From Nitzschia sp. DOCU1 (lineage: Eukaryota; Bacillariophyta; Bacillariophyceae; Bacillariales; Bacillariaceae): a DNA stretch of 64,000 bases. Each line of letters starts with the position of its first letter. The stretch's first letter is position 1. The position numbers and the translations under genes are program-made. The stretch spans positions 372,001 through 436,000 of the forward strand of contig OX595997.1 in assembly GCA_951394045.1 (NCBI GenBank), in the 5' to 3' direction. Below the pieces are notes generated by a model that saw only the letters and a list, made by a program, of their open reading frames with translations, made no database searches and was not told the origin of the DNA. This document shows positions 34,544 through 45,000 of the stretch, piece by piece.

Positions 34544-35141
34544 TCGCCATTCATGTTTCTACCAACCGTCCTTGAACGAGCAGCGGACAAGACGTGTTAA
34601 CTACTAGAGTCGTAGTTCGAACGGTGCGGACTCGTTGTCTAGTAGTATTTCCTTGTTACCCAACCAGGCAGTTCTTGCGTCTGGTGCCCAGGTGGCAAGA
34701 AAAACTAAGTTGGGCTCTCTAGTAGTAAGCCTAAAAGAGAAGGAACTAGTATTCGATTTTTTATTTACCATCCATCCCCTCCCATCCCAATCGCGAACGA
34801 AACGAAACCAAGCTCCAAAGAAAAATATTTGACTGGCAGCGGTATAAAAGTATGATGAAGACGCCACACCCATACGCATAACGGACATTGTTCAAGACGC
34901 AAACAATGTCCATATCTTTTTCTCCGCCCGAAAAAAGATTGCCAGCCAAATCTTGTGTTCAGCCTTGCCATGAAACGATATTCACAGCAAAGCGTCATTC
35001 CATTTTTCGTTCAAACTTTGATTCTTTCCGTTCACAACCAAAAGGGAGCAAAGAGACTACAAATGGCCATTGTCCTTCCACACCCGTCATGCCCATTTAT
35101 CCCTTCCAAAAACTATCCTTCGCAGCCACCACTACTTTCTC
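34544..35141. other. Convergent 3' region holding the peroxiredoxin 3' UTR
   Basis: 598 bp between two stop codons on opposite strands. Contains the SECIS element listed separately and TAGTAG patches near 34601-34650 and 34720. Confidence 0.5.
34958..34998 (-). promoter_or_regulatory. SECIS element (selenocysteine insertion signal)
   Basis: Read on the minus strand. ATGA (34998-34995) and TGAA (34961-34958) form the expected non-Watson-Crick quartet. Eleven pairs follow without a gap: 34993-34983 pairs with 34962-34972 (GCTTTGCTGTG with CATGGCAAGGC, including G-U pairs). The apical loop opens with the invariant AA (34982-34981), eleven positions above the quartet, as in eukaryotic SECIS elements. 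It begins about 143 nt after the peroxiredoxin stop codon. The lower helix is not obvious by eye. Confidence 0.8.
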
Positions 35142-35949
35142 CTACTTTCCTTCTTTTTTGATTTTTTCAATAATCTCCAACATGGTATCGGCCAAGGTTG
35201 GTTCGGGGTGCGCATCACCTGCTGGATCATCGTCCCGTTCGGCAATTTGAATGGCCTTGATTTCTCCCTTGACGGCATAAATCGCATGTCGCTTGCAACG
35301 ACCCCAGAGTCCCTTTCCTTGAGGACCTGGATGATTCATTTCCATATCCAACGCCTTGGTCAAATCGCCTTTGGGATCTCCCATTAATTGGATCATACTC
35401 TATTATTATGTTAGGAAGGATAATAGAATAGAAGCAACGAAAAAATGTCAGCTCAGCAGAGAACTCTAGCAAGCCCATCACCACAGTACAACATGTTCCT
35501 CTTTGTATTTTTACTTACCAACCCCACCTTTTGATCCTTTGCCCACGCCTGCATGACTGCCGCATCGTTGACACAATACACAATCACGTTTTGGATTCCC
35601 GCCTTTCGGAGCGCGTCTTGATGCTCCAAATAGTTAGGAATTTGCTTTGTGCTTGGGTAGAAAGAACGAGAAATTCAGTAAGCACATTTTTCAAGCGTAA
35701 AGCACATTCAAGTCAAAAAAGACCTTACGATCACGTGGGGGTAAATGCACCAGGTAGTCCTACTAGAATCACATTCTTGTTTTTGCAAAAGTCATACAAA
35801 TTGTACAGCTTGGGCGGAAAGCCCAGGTGCAGATCAACACTGGGGAGTTGATCGCCGACGGAAGCAAAGTTACGCGCAGCTGCCGATGACAGCACGATGC
35901 GTCGGCTAAGACTAGTGGTAGCAAACGTCAAGGGACGAGAGAGCAACAT
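35142..35949 (-). CDS. Selenocysteine-containing type II peroxiredoxin, probably mitochondrial
   Basis: Three exons: 35949-35729, 35651-35519 and 35399-35142; introns of 77 and 119 nt with GTAAGG and GTAAGT donors. 203 residues if the TGA at 35733-35731 (codon 73) is read as selenocysteine. The N-terminus (MLLSRPLTFATTSLSRR...RNFAS) resembles a mitochondrial presequence. Exon 1 ends GLPGAFTPT-TGA-TC; the first base of exon 2 completes Ser, then TKQIPNYLEHQ. The family consensus is AFTPTCS..H.P.Y, so TGA replaces the peroxidatic Cys codon exactly. YCVND (Cys 100) is the expected second Cys region. The true stop is TAG, and a SECIS lies downstream. It would reduce peroxides using thioredoxin or glutathione systems; the nearby Trx-TrxR fusion is a possible but unproven partner. 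Confidence 0.85.
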
Positions 35950-36390
35950 GGTTGAAACTGTTTGCACTGGTTAGATGCAAGACTATGTGCTCTATGGGAA
36001 GAAGCAAGTGAAGGTTGTGTCATCGTCGAAAGATCTTTTCGTGGTGCGCGCAGAAAAATCGGTAAGAAAGCGAAGCTCTCACCAAAGGCTGTAATCTGAT
36101 TGGTTGCTTCGCAGAGAAGAGTCGCGCGCTCTGTGCGCGCTTTTGGATTTCTCTCTACGCGCCGGGCGACTCCCCGTGTCACGCCGGGTCAGTCACGAAA
36201 GTGTCATGGATGAGAAGGCGCCTTCTCATTTCGATTTTCGGTGGCAAAAGGGCGTCACGGCTTCTCGTTGTTGTGTTATTTACCATCATGTCTTCTTTGC
36301 CCATAAAACTACAAAAACAGTTTCATAGCAAAGAAACAATCGATAGCTAAAGAGCACGCCGGATCAACAACAACTTACACATTCAACATC
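35950..36390. promoter_or_regulatory. Divergent promoter region between peroxiredoxin and zinc-finger genes
   Basis: 441 bp separating two start codons on opposite strands. Contains a perfect 20-bp palindrome at 36210-36229, listed separately. Confidence 0.45.
36210..36229. repeat. Perfect 20-bp palindrome
   Basis: ATGAGAAGGCGCCTTCTCAT reads the same on both strands. It lies 161 bp upstream of the zinc-finger ATG and 261 bp upstream of the peroxiredoxin ATG. Confidence 0.9.
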
Positions 36391-36645
36391 ATGACATTTT
36401 GTGAGAATTGCCATTGCCATTTGGGCGGTACCAACCGCGAAATTACCAAGCACTTGGAAGATAAGCATGGGGTCCATATCCGACTGGGGGAAGATTCTCA
36501 TTTGGCGTACTGCAATGATTGCCACAAGTATTTGGGGAAAAAGAAGGGTATCAATCAACAATGTTTTATTGATCAACGACAAGCGCTGGAAAAACACTTG
36601 AACAAGGTTCATCAGGTTGCCATGCATGAAGGAAGTATGGATTAA
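36391..36645 (+). CDS. Small protein with two C2H2-type zinc fingers
   Basis: 84 residues, almost entirely two fingers. Finger 1 has FCENC and HLEDKH; finger 2 has YCNDC and HLNKVH. Each is Cys-x2-Cys then His-x4-His with a long loop between, 13 residues in the first and about 25 in the second. The pairs align well with each other (C..C......L......HL...H), suggesting internal duplication. No signal peptide or membrane segment. It could bind nucleic acid or protein; which one is not clear. Divergent from the peroxiredoxin gene. Confidence 0.65.
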   Translation: MTFCENCHCHLGGTNREITKHLEDKHGVHIRLGEDSHLAYCNDCHKYLGKKKGINQQCFIDQRQALEKHLNKVHQVAMHEGSMD

Positions 36646-37070
36646 GAACAAGAACGGCAGGCAAAAAGACCAGGCTGTGGAAGAAAGAAATCAACAAAAT
36701 TGAACAAGGAAAGATTTGGATACTTTTATTAGCAATATCATATCATACTGCTACTGGCTAGAATGCTCATTTTCTAATCTGTCGTCTGCGAGTCGAATCC
36801 AAGTGTAGAGCTGCTGGTCTTTCGATGGAACCTACTGCTTTGTTGCTAGAAAGGGCGATTCATCTTGCTTTTTCCACTCGATCGACAAAGCACTTAGCTA
36901 GTAGAAACTTCCATTAGAAGTAAACGGAGGCCCAGACAGATGGCAAGTCAGCATGTTGCTGAAGAAAAATTTCGATTACCGATCGGATCATGTAAAATTA
37001 TAGATATCTATGATAGATTTCTCTAAGACTAGCTAGGCTTTTGTGTAATAGAGCCTCTAGCCAGCCGTTA
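36646..37070. other. Convergent 3' region, no gene seen
   Basis: 425 bp between the zinc-finger stop and the CHLD stop. A CTAGTAG patch occurs near 36899. Confidence 0.4.
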
Positions 37071-39563
37071 CTACTTGCTCTTGGCAAGGCTCTGCTTAGC
37101 AATGTGGGTGACAGTGTTGGCGTCTGCAGAAGAGAGTTGTGTGTAGGAGCCCTGCGCATAGCGTGCAACTTCGGATGAAACGCCTGTTCGCACGAACTTG
37201 TCCTCCGTGTCAATCACCAATAAGTCAACATCCTTCAAGCTTCCAATCGTCTTGGCAATGGCGAGTACTTCATCTTGACAAAACGAACGACTCGGCTGCC
37301 CATCTTTGGACTTAGGGTCAGTCGAAAGATCAAAGGTTTCCCCCTCTGAAATAGCAAGAGGCACGGTAGGTCTGCCATCTGAAATTAAAATGATGACGGC
37401 TCGGCCGACATCTTTTTTGACTTTGATAAAATTCAATGCCGTACGAAGAGCCACGGTCAACCCGTGCGCCAGTGGGGATTTTCCTCCGCAGGGCATGGCC
37501 TCTAACCTCGCTCGTGTCATTGCCATGGATTTGGTGGGCGGGACCAACATTTCAGCTGTCAAGTCATGAGCCGCAATCAAGCAAATCTTGTCTCGAGATT
37601 TGTAGGCTTCTGCCAAGAGACACATGGCTGCTCCCTTGGCGGCACCCATGCGATTCAGAGCCATGCTACCACTCGCATCGACGACGAACAAAATCAGTGT
37701 ACCAGCCTTGCGGGCCAGCCGTTTGATGCGAAAGTCGTCCGTCTTGATTTGGATTCGGCAGGGGTGTGTTGGATTGATTCGTCGGCGTGCTAGCTGATGT
37801 GGAGCTGCCGCTCGAAGAGTGGCACCCACTGCCAATCGACCTCGTTTCCAATCGCCTACCGGAAAAATAGCCTTGACAAATCTTCCGCGTTGTAGATTGA
37901 AAATACGAGATCGTTTTCCGCCTTTGCCCTTCCTAGTCCACTTTTGAAATACGAGAAGCTTTGGATCAATTTCGGTCTCTTCTGCACTAAAGAAGAATTG
38001 CTCTGGTATGAACAATTCTTCTGCCTGCTCGTCTGGAATCGTCTCAGCTTGATCTTTTGTTTGTTCGACATCTTTCTCGTTTTGTGTCTCCTCCTCTTCG
38101 GGTGGTGGTGGAGATTCTTCCTCTTGTGTCCCTGCAATGTTTTGGTCGGGAGGTAGCGGCTGAGTAGCACTCGGCGGCGGTGGAGGTGCTTCTAGCTGGT
38201 CATCCGACGACATCATTGGCAAGACACGTGCTCGTGGGACTAGAGCTAGCAACACTGCCAGCTCAAGGTCGGAAGCTTGGACTACGGTTCGTTCGTCTAG
38301 AGCTGCGACTGTTTTGGCAATTTCGGTAGCCAAAATCTCTCCCCGTTGTCCCTGACAATCCATTTGGGATGCCGTCTCGCAAATGTAAGCGATTTGATCT
38401 TTAGATATGTGAACGTTTGGTAGAATCTTTCGTGCCTTGACAATTTGGTTTCGAATGGTATCTTCTTCTAGTAGCGATTCCATCAGATCCAAAGTCTTGT
38501 CTTGACAACCTTCTACATGGAGAACAGTTTTTACTCGGTCTTGAACCGACATGGCCTTGGCGTGGACAGGCAAAATCATGGCAAGTCGATCTAACCAATC
38601 GTCTCGTGTTTCTCCCTCTTCGGGATTAAACGTCACCAAAGTCAGTTGAGGTCGAAAGGGATATTCGACCGAGAGTCCTTCTCGTTCCACCAAAACGCTA
38701 CCATCGGTAATGGCCTTCCATAAACTTGCCGCGACTCCATCATCCAATAAGTGTGCGTCATCGACGACTAGTAAACCGCGATGGGAACGGGCAAGTAGGC
38801 CTGGTTCAAACACGTTCCGACCCGTTGATAGACTCTTTTCCAAATCGACAGTTCCGAGCAAATGATCTTCTTGGCAATTGACTGGAATCGAAATATAACT
38901 TGGAGTGTTGCCACTTTCATCCTCACTTAATGGGGGTCGTGGAATGGCTATGTTGTTTTCAGTCATGTCGTCAATGGTAGTAACAGTAGCTTGATTCGTA
39001 CCCGAATCGTCATCAAGAAGCGGCGATGGTGATAATAAGCGATGTGCAGAACGACAAATGGTCGTTTTACCCGTTCCCTTGTTGCCGTAGAGAGCCACAC
39101 CTGCCAAGTGGGGATTGGTAATTGCCAAAACAATCGCTTGTTGAATCAACAATTGGTCCACCAAGAGTGGAAAGGGCAAGGAAATGGGTGGCGGTGGACT
39201 AGGAAGACACCAAAAGGATGGTGGTGATGCTGCTGACTTGTTAGGAGCAGACGGTTGTTGTTTTTGCACTAAATCGGGCGACTTGTGTAGTGGAAGAGGA
39301 GGCGGGCCTTGTTCCCAAATAAAGCTCTCCTTGATAAAGGCATCCCCTTTGGAAGAGGAAGATGGAGAGTGTACTTTGGCCGTTTTCTCTATACCAGGAA
39401 GAACAGTCGGCTGCTGCGGATTTAGGCGCCCCACCACAGTGGTGGTCCGAGCGTTTTTGGGTTGTGGGGTCACGACCATCATGCCCTGAACGACAAGAAT
39501 TATACCAGGCAGCATCACCACCACCAATAGCACCACGGAAATTTTTGGACGATGATGACACAT
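37071..39563 (-). CDS. CHLD: Magnesium chelatase subunit D
   Basis: 830 residues from the first ATG at 39563. Chlorophyll synthesis: ChlD joins ChlI and ChlH to insert Mg2+ into protoporphyrin IX in the plastid. An ER-type hydrophobic leader (VVLLVVVMLPGIILVV, about 9-26) is followed by a basic stretch, as expected for import into a diatom secondary plastid. The AAA+ domain has a Walker A-like GNKGTGKTT (about 160-168), so more of the ATPase motif is kept than in many ChlD proteins. Further AAA+ blocks include LLVVDDAHLLDD and LTLVTFNPEEGE. A Pro/Glu/Gln-rich acidic linker follows. The C-terminal von Willebrand A domain has the MIDAS start FVVDASGSM near 630 and ISDGRP. Confidence 0.92.
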   Translation of the reverse strand: MCHHRPKISVVLLVVVMLPGIILVVQGMMVVTPQPKNARTTTVVGRLNPQQPTVLPGIEKTAKVHSPSSSSKGDAFIKESFIWEQGPPPLPLHKSPDLVQKQQPSAPNKSAASPPSFWCLPSPPPPISLPFPLLVDQLLIQQAIVLAITNPHLAGVALYGNKGTGKTTICRSAHRLLSPSPLLDDDSGTNQATVTTIDDMTENNIAIPRPPLSEDESGNTPSYISIPVNCQEDHLLGTVDLEKSLSTGRNVFEPGLLARSHRGLLVVDDAHLLDDGVAASLWKAITDGSVLVEREGLSVEYPFRPQLTLVTFNPEEGETRDDWLDRLAMILPVHAKAMSVQDRVKTVLHVEGCQDKTLDLMESLLEEDTIRNQIVKARKILPNVHISKDQIAYICETASQMDCQGQRGEILATEIAKTVAALDERTVVQASDLELAVLLALVPRARVLPMMSSDDQLEAPPPPPSATQPLPPDQNIAGTQEEESPPPPEEEETQNEKDVEQTKDQAETIPDEQAEELFIPEQFFFSAEETEIDPKLLVFQKWTRKGKGGKRSRIFNLQRGRFVKAIFPVGDWKRGRLAVGATLRAAAPHQLARRRINPTHPCRIQIKTDDFRIKRLARKAGTLILFVVDASGSMALNRMGAAKGAAMCLLAEAYKSRDKICLIAAHDLTAEMLVPPTKSMAMTRARLEAMPCGGKSPLAHGLTVALRTALNFIKVKKDVGRAVIILISDGRPTVPLAISEGETFDLSTDPKSKDGQPSRSFCQDEVLAIAKTIGSLKDVDLLVIDTEDKFVRTGVSSEVARYAQGSYTQLSSADANTVTHIAKQSLAKSK

Positions 39564-40330
39564 GATCACCTGGTTGGAAGGAACTTCGTGAGACCGGAAG
39601 ATGGTTATGATGAAAATATTCCACGGCTGCTGATTTCTTTAGCAAACTGAGACTAGGTTGCTTTTGTTGTGTGCAGCTTTAGTCTTGCCTCGCATTGTTA
39701 TTGCATGCCTCTCGTCCCCCCACTCCAACTACGATTGGGTTCTCAAAAGGAAATAGGAATCCATATCCGTCCTGAATGAATCCCGCCACCAAAAGATTCA
39801 TCATGCCCGCAGTATCACCCGGCAGAAACGTGCATTCTCATTCTCGCGTGCGAGACGCCCGACCAGGCCAAAGGGCTTCGGATCATCATCTCCCATCATC
39901 ATCAAACTGTCAATCTATAAATAGCACAGGTCCTCATGCTGTAGTATCATTTCAATGAAGTGTTGTCTATCATAATAGAAGCTCATAAACCTCTCATGAT
40001 GACGATACAGCCATGGTCGTATCCTCATAATAGTAACGCGAGGAGTCGGTACGTACGGGGCGTGGAGCACACCGACCGCGATTTCTGCAAGAGGCCATGC
40101 TGGTAGAGAGTACCAGTATGACGTCATTTCTTCTAAGTCACGAGTTAGGCGTGACTCGCGTCATCTCCGGGTCTGCAAAGTCATTTTTTGTGTTTTGAAA
40201 TTCAGACGGCCGCCGTTTGTTGCCCATTTCTTTTGAAGAGATACGTGGAGAGAGACTCTGACCATGATGGTCTGTTGTCAATATCCATAATACTGTCCAT
40301 CGTGTTTTAGACAGAATAACAGCAACAACA
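39564..40330. promoter_or_regulatory. Divergent promoter region between CHLD and dehydrogenase genes
   Basis: 767 bp between opposite start codons. One perfect TGACGTCA site lies at 40119-40126. No gene is supported. Confidence 0.45.
40119..40126. promoter_or_regulatory. TGACGTCA (CRE/bZIP-type) site
   Basis: Perfect 8-bp palindrome, 205 bp upstream of the dehydrogenase ATG. In Phaeodactylum, TGACGT/ACGTCA elements mediate CO2 and cAMP responses; a similar role here is inferred. Confidence 0.4.
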
Positions 40331-41599
40331 ATGCCACCTAATCACCGTGTCCAAAAGTGCCAAAGGACAATGATGTTGTTCGTCTGGATATTCGCATTCC
40401 TGACAGGTCTTCAGCATTGCCACTTTTGTACCGCTAGCAGTACTCCTTCCAATGACATTGGTGGGGTTTCATTGCCACCCCCACCCTCATTATCCACGCA
40501 TACAAAAGTGTGTGTCATTGGAGCAGGATCCATTGGGGCTTCCTTTTGTGCCGTATTTTTAGCACACGGCAAACAAGTTACCTGCTATGATCCCTTTGTC
40601 GATCGAGACACGTTATATCAACGCATTGAATCCGTCTGGCCGTATCTGCAAGCCCGTGGATTCACCCAACAACCACAACCACCCTGGGCTAACTTGCAAT
40701 TTACAAGTAGTGATATTGCTGGTGCACTTCGAGGCGTAGAGTGGATTCAAGAATGTACTTTGGAAACTCTTCAAGGAAAACAAGTGTTGCTGGGGGAACT
40801 CGATCAATTGGCGGATCCACGAGCCTTGATTGCGAGTAGTACATCCTACATTCCCCATGACTTGCTAGTAAAGAATTGTCGGAATCACAAACATCGCATC
40901 GTGGTAGCACATCCTCCCACGAGTCCATATTTGGATTCTCTACTGGAAATCTTTGGTACACATCCTGAATGGGTCGCGCATGCCCAAACATTGTATCATT
41001 CGGCGGGATTTGATGTTATCCTAATGTCCAAACTGATTCACGGTCATGTCTGGAATTCGTTTTTCAAGCTCAATTTAAAGCATGCTTCCAAGTTGGTACG
41101 GCAGGGTGTATGTACGCCACAAGATGTCAACACGGTCCTTCGGCATTTAGGACGAGACTTTTGCATGCGAAACTCGTACTTGTCGCACTTGTCTACCATT
41201 GGTGGCGATCGGGGACTCCGGGGTGGTTTGGCACTACAAGAGGACATGACCAGAACTGCAGTCGAGATTTTAGTGTATGCCATTCTCAAAAAGCTTTGGA
41301 TGCCCGATTGGATTGCCATGACTACTAGTCAAATCCTGGGGCGATACCTTGTGGCTATTTTGGAACCTTCACCTCTGTTTGCGTATTTGACGGCATGCCA
41401 AGAATTTCAAGACCAAATCGTTGCTGCTTCTACAATCAACGACCACGAACGTTTGGACGTATCCACGGCCTTGTTTTGTGCCTTTTCAACCGTGTATCAA
41501 CAATGCCCCTTGGAGGTTCATAATGATCCATTTCGATCTCCAAAGTTGTTAGATGAAAGTGGGGAGATGCTCGACGACGATGACGATGAGTTCATGTAA
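40331..41599 (+). CDS. 3-hydroxyacyl-CoA dehydrogenase / lambda-crystallin-like NAD enzyme
   Basis: 422 residues. A signal peptide (hydrophobic MLFVWIFAFLTGL, residues 15-27) ends near CTASS, so the protein is secretory or goes to an ER-bounded compartment. The NAD-binding fold begins VCVIGAGSIGASF (GxGxxG at 64-69), with YDPF after the second strand. SSTSYIP and VVAHPPTSPY give the conserved Ser/Thr and catalytic His (about 194) in the family's HPxxxP setting. The all-alpha C-terminal dimerisation domain follows and ends in an Asp-rich tail. Closest known types are 3-hydroxyacyl-CoA dehydrogenase and L-gulonate 3-dehydrogenase (CRYL1); the substrate cannot be assigned. Confidence 0.8.
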   Translation: MPPNHRVQKCQRTMMLFVWIFAFLTGLQHCHFCTASSTPSNDIGGVSLPPPPSLSTHTKVCVIGAGSIGASFCAVFLAHGKQVTCYDPFVDRDTLYQRIESVWPYLQARGFTQQPQPPWANLQFTSSDIAGALRGVEWIQECTLETLQGKQVLLGELDQLADPRALIASSTSYIPHDLLVKNCRNHKHRIVVAHPPTSPYLDSLLEIFGTHPEWVAHAQTLYHSAGFDVILMSKLIHGHVWNSFFKLNLKHASKLVRQGVCTPQDVNTVLRHLGRDFCMRNSYLSHLSTIGGDRGLRGGLALQEDMTRTAVEILVYAILKKLWMPDWIAMTTSQILGRYLVAILEPSPLFAYLTACQEFQDQIVAASTINDHERLDVSTALFCAFSTVYQQCPLEVHNDPFRSPKLLDESGEMLDDDDDEFM

Positions 41600-42026
41600 T
41601 GTATTTTAGTATCGAAGGAGAGATGAGATTGAGGGTGGCGGGGGAAACAAGTGGGGGACGGTGGCGGAAAACTGTACATTTGCACTAAGGCGTCAACGCT
41701 GCCAAATCATCCAAGGCCAAATCATCAATTCGCTAGGCTTTTTGTGTTTTTTTAGGATGCTCCTGGTTGTGAACTCCTTTATCAAATAATATCTTCGCGT
41801 AGGCTTATGGGTCGAACGCCTTTATATTACTAGAGCGATCGAAATGGCACTCTGACTTGCGTGGGGGTACCAGTTTGGTGCTGCATTGAAGCGAAGCTTG
41901 GCTCTCATCCTTGTTGAGCTCAGATGCGTCAATCTCTTCGTGTTCGTCCTCTTTTTCTCGTTCGCTGCATTGAACGCTGGAAAATAGTCTTGGTCGGCGG
42001 AAGGAGTCATGCCTTCGTTTCTTCCT
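41600..42026. other. Convergent 3' region, no gene seen
   Basis: 427 bp between two stop codons. No recognisable gene or element. Confidence 0.4.
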
Positions 42027-45000
42027 TCAAGCTTCAATCGTCTGAGAGTCCACAAGGTCGGCATCGTCGGTGGTGTCTGACGCTTCTGCCGCGACTTCTC
42101 CCACAGGTTCAACGATGATTTCAGCCTTGGCTTCAGACAAATCATCGTCCGCATCCGTTTGCTCCAAGAGATCGAAATCCTCGCCAAGCACTTCTGCTGC
42201 ATCGTCCTCGACAAAAGCATCCGCTCTGGAAGAAGAGGGTACAATTTCGGATTCCGTTGCATCCGAAACCACTTCCGAAGACAATTCCTCCTCTAGAAGC
42301 TCGAAATCTTCTTTGGATTCAGCATGTGAGGCATCGGTTGCCATTTCCTTTTCAATTGATTTGAGTTTGTTATCTTCCTCCGCTTGTAAACGAACTTCTT
42401 CCTCCGCCCTGAGACGAGCGGCTTCTTCTTCTGCTTTGAGTCGAGCAGCTTCTTCTTCTGCTAGCGAACGAGCTTCCTCTTCGGCTTTGAGTCTCGACTC
42501 CTCTTCTGCCTGTAAACGAGCTTCTTCCTCTGCCCTGAGACGAGCAGCTTCTTCTTCTGCTTTGAGTCGAGCAGCTTCTTCTTCTGCTTTGAGTCGAGCA
42601 GCTTCTTCTTCTGCTACTAGCGAACGAGCTTCCTCTTCGGCTTTGAGTCTCGCCTCCTCTTCTGCCTGTAAACGAGCTTCTTCCTCGGCCCTGAGACGTG
42701 CAGCTTCTTCTTCTGCTTTGAGTCGAGCAGCTTCTTCTTCTGCTAGCAAACGAGCTTCCTCTTCGGCTTTGAGTCTCGCGTCCTCTTCTGCCTGTAAACG
42801 AGCTTCTTCCTCTGCCCTGAGACGTGCGGTTTCTTCTTCTGTTTTGAGTCGCGCAGCTTCTTCTTCTGCTAGCGAACGAGCTTCCTCTTCGGCTTTGAGT
42901 CTCGCCTCCTCTTCTGCCTGTAAACGAGCTTCTTCCTCGGCCCTGAGACGTGCGGCTTCTTCCTCTGCTTTGAGTCGAGCAGCTTCTTCTTCTGCTAGCG
43001 AACGAGCTTCCTCTTCGGCTTTGAGTCTCGCGTCCTCTTCTGCCTGTAAACGAGCTTCTTCCTCGGCCCTGAGACGAGCAGTTTCTTCTTCTGCTTTGAG
43101 TCGAGCAGCTTCTTCTTCTGCTACTACCGAACGAGCTTCCTCTTCGGCTTTGAGTCTCGCCTCCTCTTCTGCCTGTAAACGAGCTTCTTCCTCGGCCCTG
43201 AGACGTGCAGCTTCTTCTTCTGCTTTGAGTCGAGCAGCTTCTTCTTCTGCTAGCAAACGAGCTTCCTCTTCGGCTTTGAGTCTCGCGTCCTCTTCTGCCT
43301 GTAAACGAGCTTCTTCCTCTGCCCTGAGACGTGCGGTTTCTTCTTCTGTTTTGAGTCGCGCAGCTTCTTCTTCTGCTAGCGAACGAGCTTCCTCTTCGGC
43401 TTTGAGTCTCGCGTCCTCTTCTTCCTGTAAACGAGCTTCTTCCTCGGCCCTGAGACGAGCAGCGTCTTCTTCTGCTTTGAGTCGAGCAGCTTCTTCTTCT
43501 GCTAGCAAACGAGCTTCCTCTTTGGCCTTGAGTCTCGCGTCCTCTTCTGCCTGTAAACGAGCTTCTTCCTCGGCCCTGAGACGTGCAGCTTCTTCTTCTG
43601 CTTTGAGTCCAGCAGCTTCTTCTTCTGCTACTAGCGAACGAGCTTCCTCTTCGGCTTTGAGTCTCGCCTCCTCTTCTGCCTGTAAACGAGCTTCTTCCTC
43701 GGCCCTGAGACGTGCGGCTTCTTCCTCTGCTTTGAGTCGAGCAGCTTCTTCTTCTGCTAGCGAACGAGCTTCCTCTTCGGCTTTGAGTCTCGCCTCCTCT
43801 TCTGCCTGTAAACGAGCTTCTTCCTCGGCCCTGAGACGAGCAGCGTCTTCTTCTGCTTTGAGTCGAGCAGCTTCTTCTTCTGCTAGCAAACGAGCTTCCT
43901 CTTCGGCATTGAGTCTCGCGTCCTCTTCTGCCTGTAAACGAGCTTCTTCCTCGGCCCTGAGACGTGCAGCTTCCTCTTCTGCTTTGAGTCGAGCTGTTGC
44001 TTCCGCTTCCGCCTGCAACCGAGCTTCCTCTTGGGCTTTGAGTCTCGCCTCCTCTTCTGCCTGTAAACGAGCTTCTTCCTCTGCCCTGAGACGAGCAGCG
44101 TCTTCTTCTGCTTTGAGTCGAGCTGTTGCTTCCGCTTCCGCCTGCAACCGAGCTTCCTCTTGGGCTTTGAGTCTCGCCTCCTCCTCAGCTTGTGAACGAG
44201 CTTCGTTGTCTGCTTTGAGACGAGCGGCTTCTTCTTCTGCTAGCAACCGAGCTTCCTCTTCAGCCTTGAGACGTGCTGATTCTTCTTCTGCTTTGAGAAG
44301 AGCAGCTTCCTGTTCAGTTTGCAGACGAGCTTCCTCGTCGGCCTTTATGAGTCTCGCATCTTCCTCCGCTTGTAAACGAGCTTTTTCCTCTGTCTTCAGC
44401 AGCGCGGCGTCTTCCTCTGCTTTCACACGAGCCGCATTCTTTTCCGCGAACACACGAGCTTCCTCTTCGGCCGTGAGTCTCGCCTCTGCCTCCGCTTGTA
44501 GGCGAGCGGCTTCCTCAGCTTGTAAACGAGCCTCTTCCTCCGCCTTGAGTCGAGCTGCGGCTTCTTCTTCTACTTTGAGTTGAGATGCTTCCTGTTCAGC
44601 AAGCAAACGCGCTTCCTCTTCGGCTTTGATTCTCGCTTCTTCCTCCGCCTGAGCGCGGGCATCTTCTTCGGCCTTGAGTTGTGCTGCCTCGTTTTCTGCT
44701 CTCAGTCTGGCCTCTCCCTCTGCTTGTAAACGAGATTCTTCCTCTGCCTTTTGTCGTGTTGCTTCGTTTTCGGCTAATAAACAAGCTTCCTCTTGAGCTC
44801 GTAGGCGGGCTTCTTCTTCCGCTTTGAGTCGAGCTGCATCCTCTTTAGTTTGTAATAAGCGTACTTCCTCTCCGGCCTTGATTCCGGCTTCTTCCTCGGC
44901 CTTTAGACGTGCTTCCTCTTCGGCTGCTTTGAATCGAGCTTCCTCTGCTGCTGCCTGCGACCGAATGTCCTCTTCGGCTTGTCGTAAACGGGCTTCAACT

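Noticed and set aside
34605..34640. Possible tRNA B-box (GTTCGAAC)
   Set aside because: No matching A-box, acceptor stem or cloverleaf could be drawn around it.
35652..35737. Alternative donor GTGATC that would splice out the TGA in the peroxiredoxin gene
   Set aside because: It would delete the catalytic position altogether, giving AFTPT-TKQ. The GTAAGG donor eight bases on is a better match and yields the exact family spacing with Ser after the Sec position.
42070..44583. 837-codon plus-strand open frame rich in Ser, Ala and Arg
   Set aside because: It is the mirror of the 126-bp repeat of the coiled-coil gene. Composition follows the repeat and the minus-strand product has a sensible N-terminus, membrane region and acidic tail.
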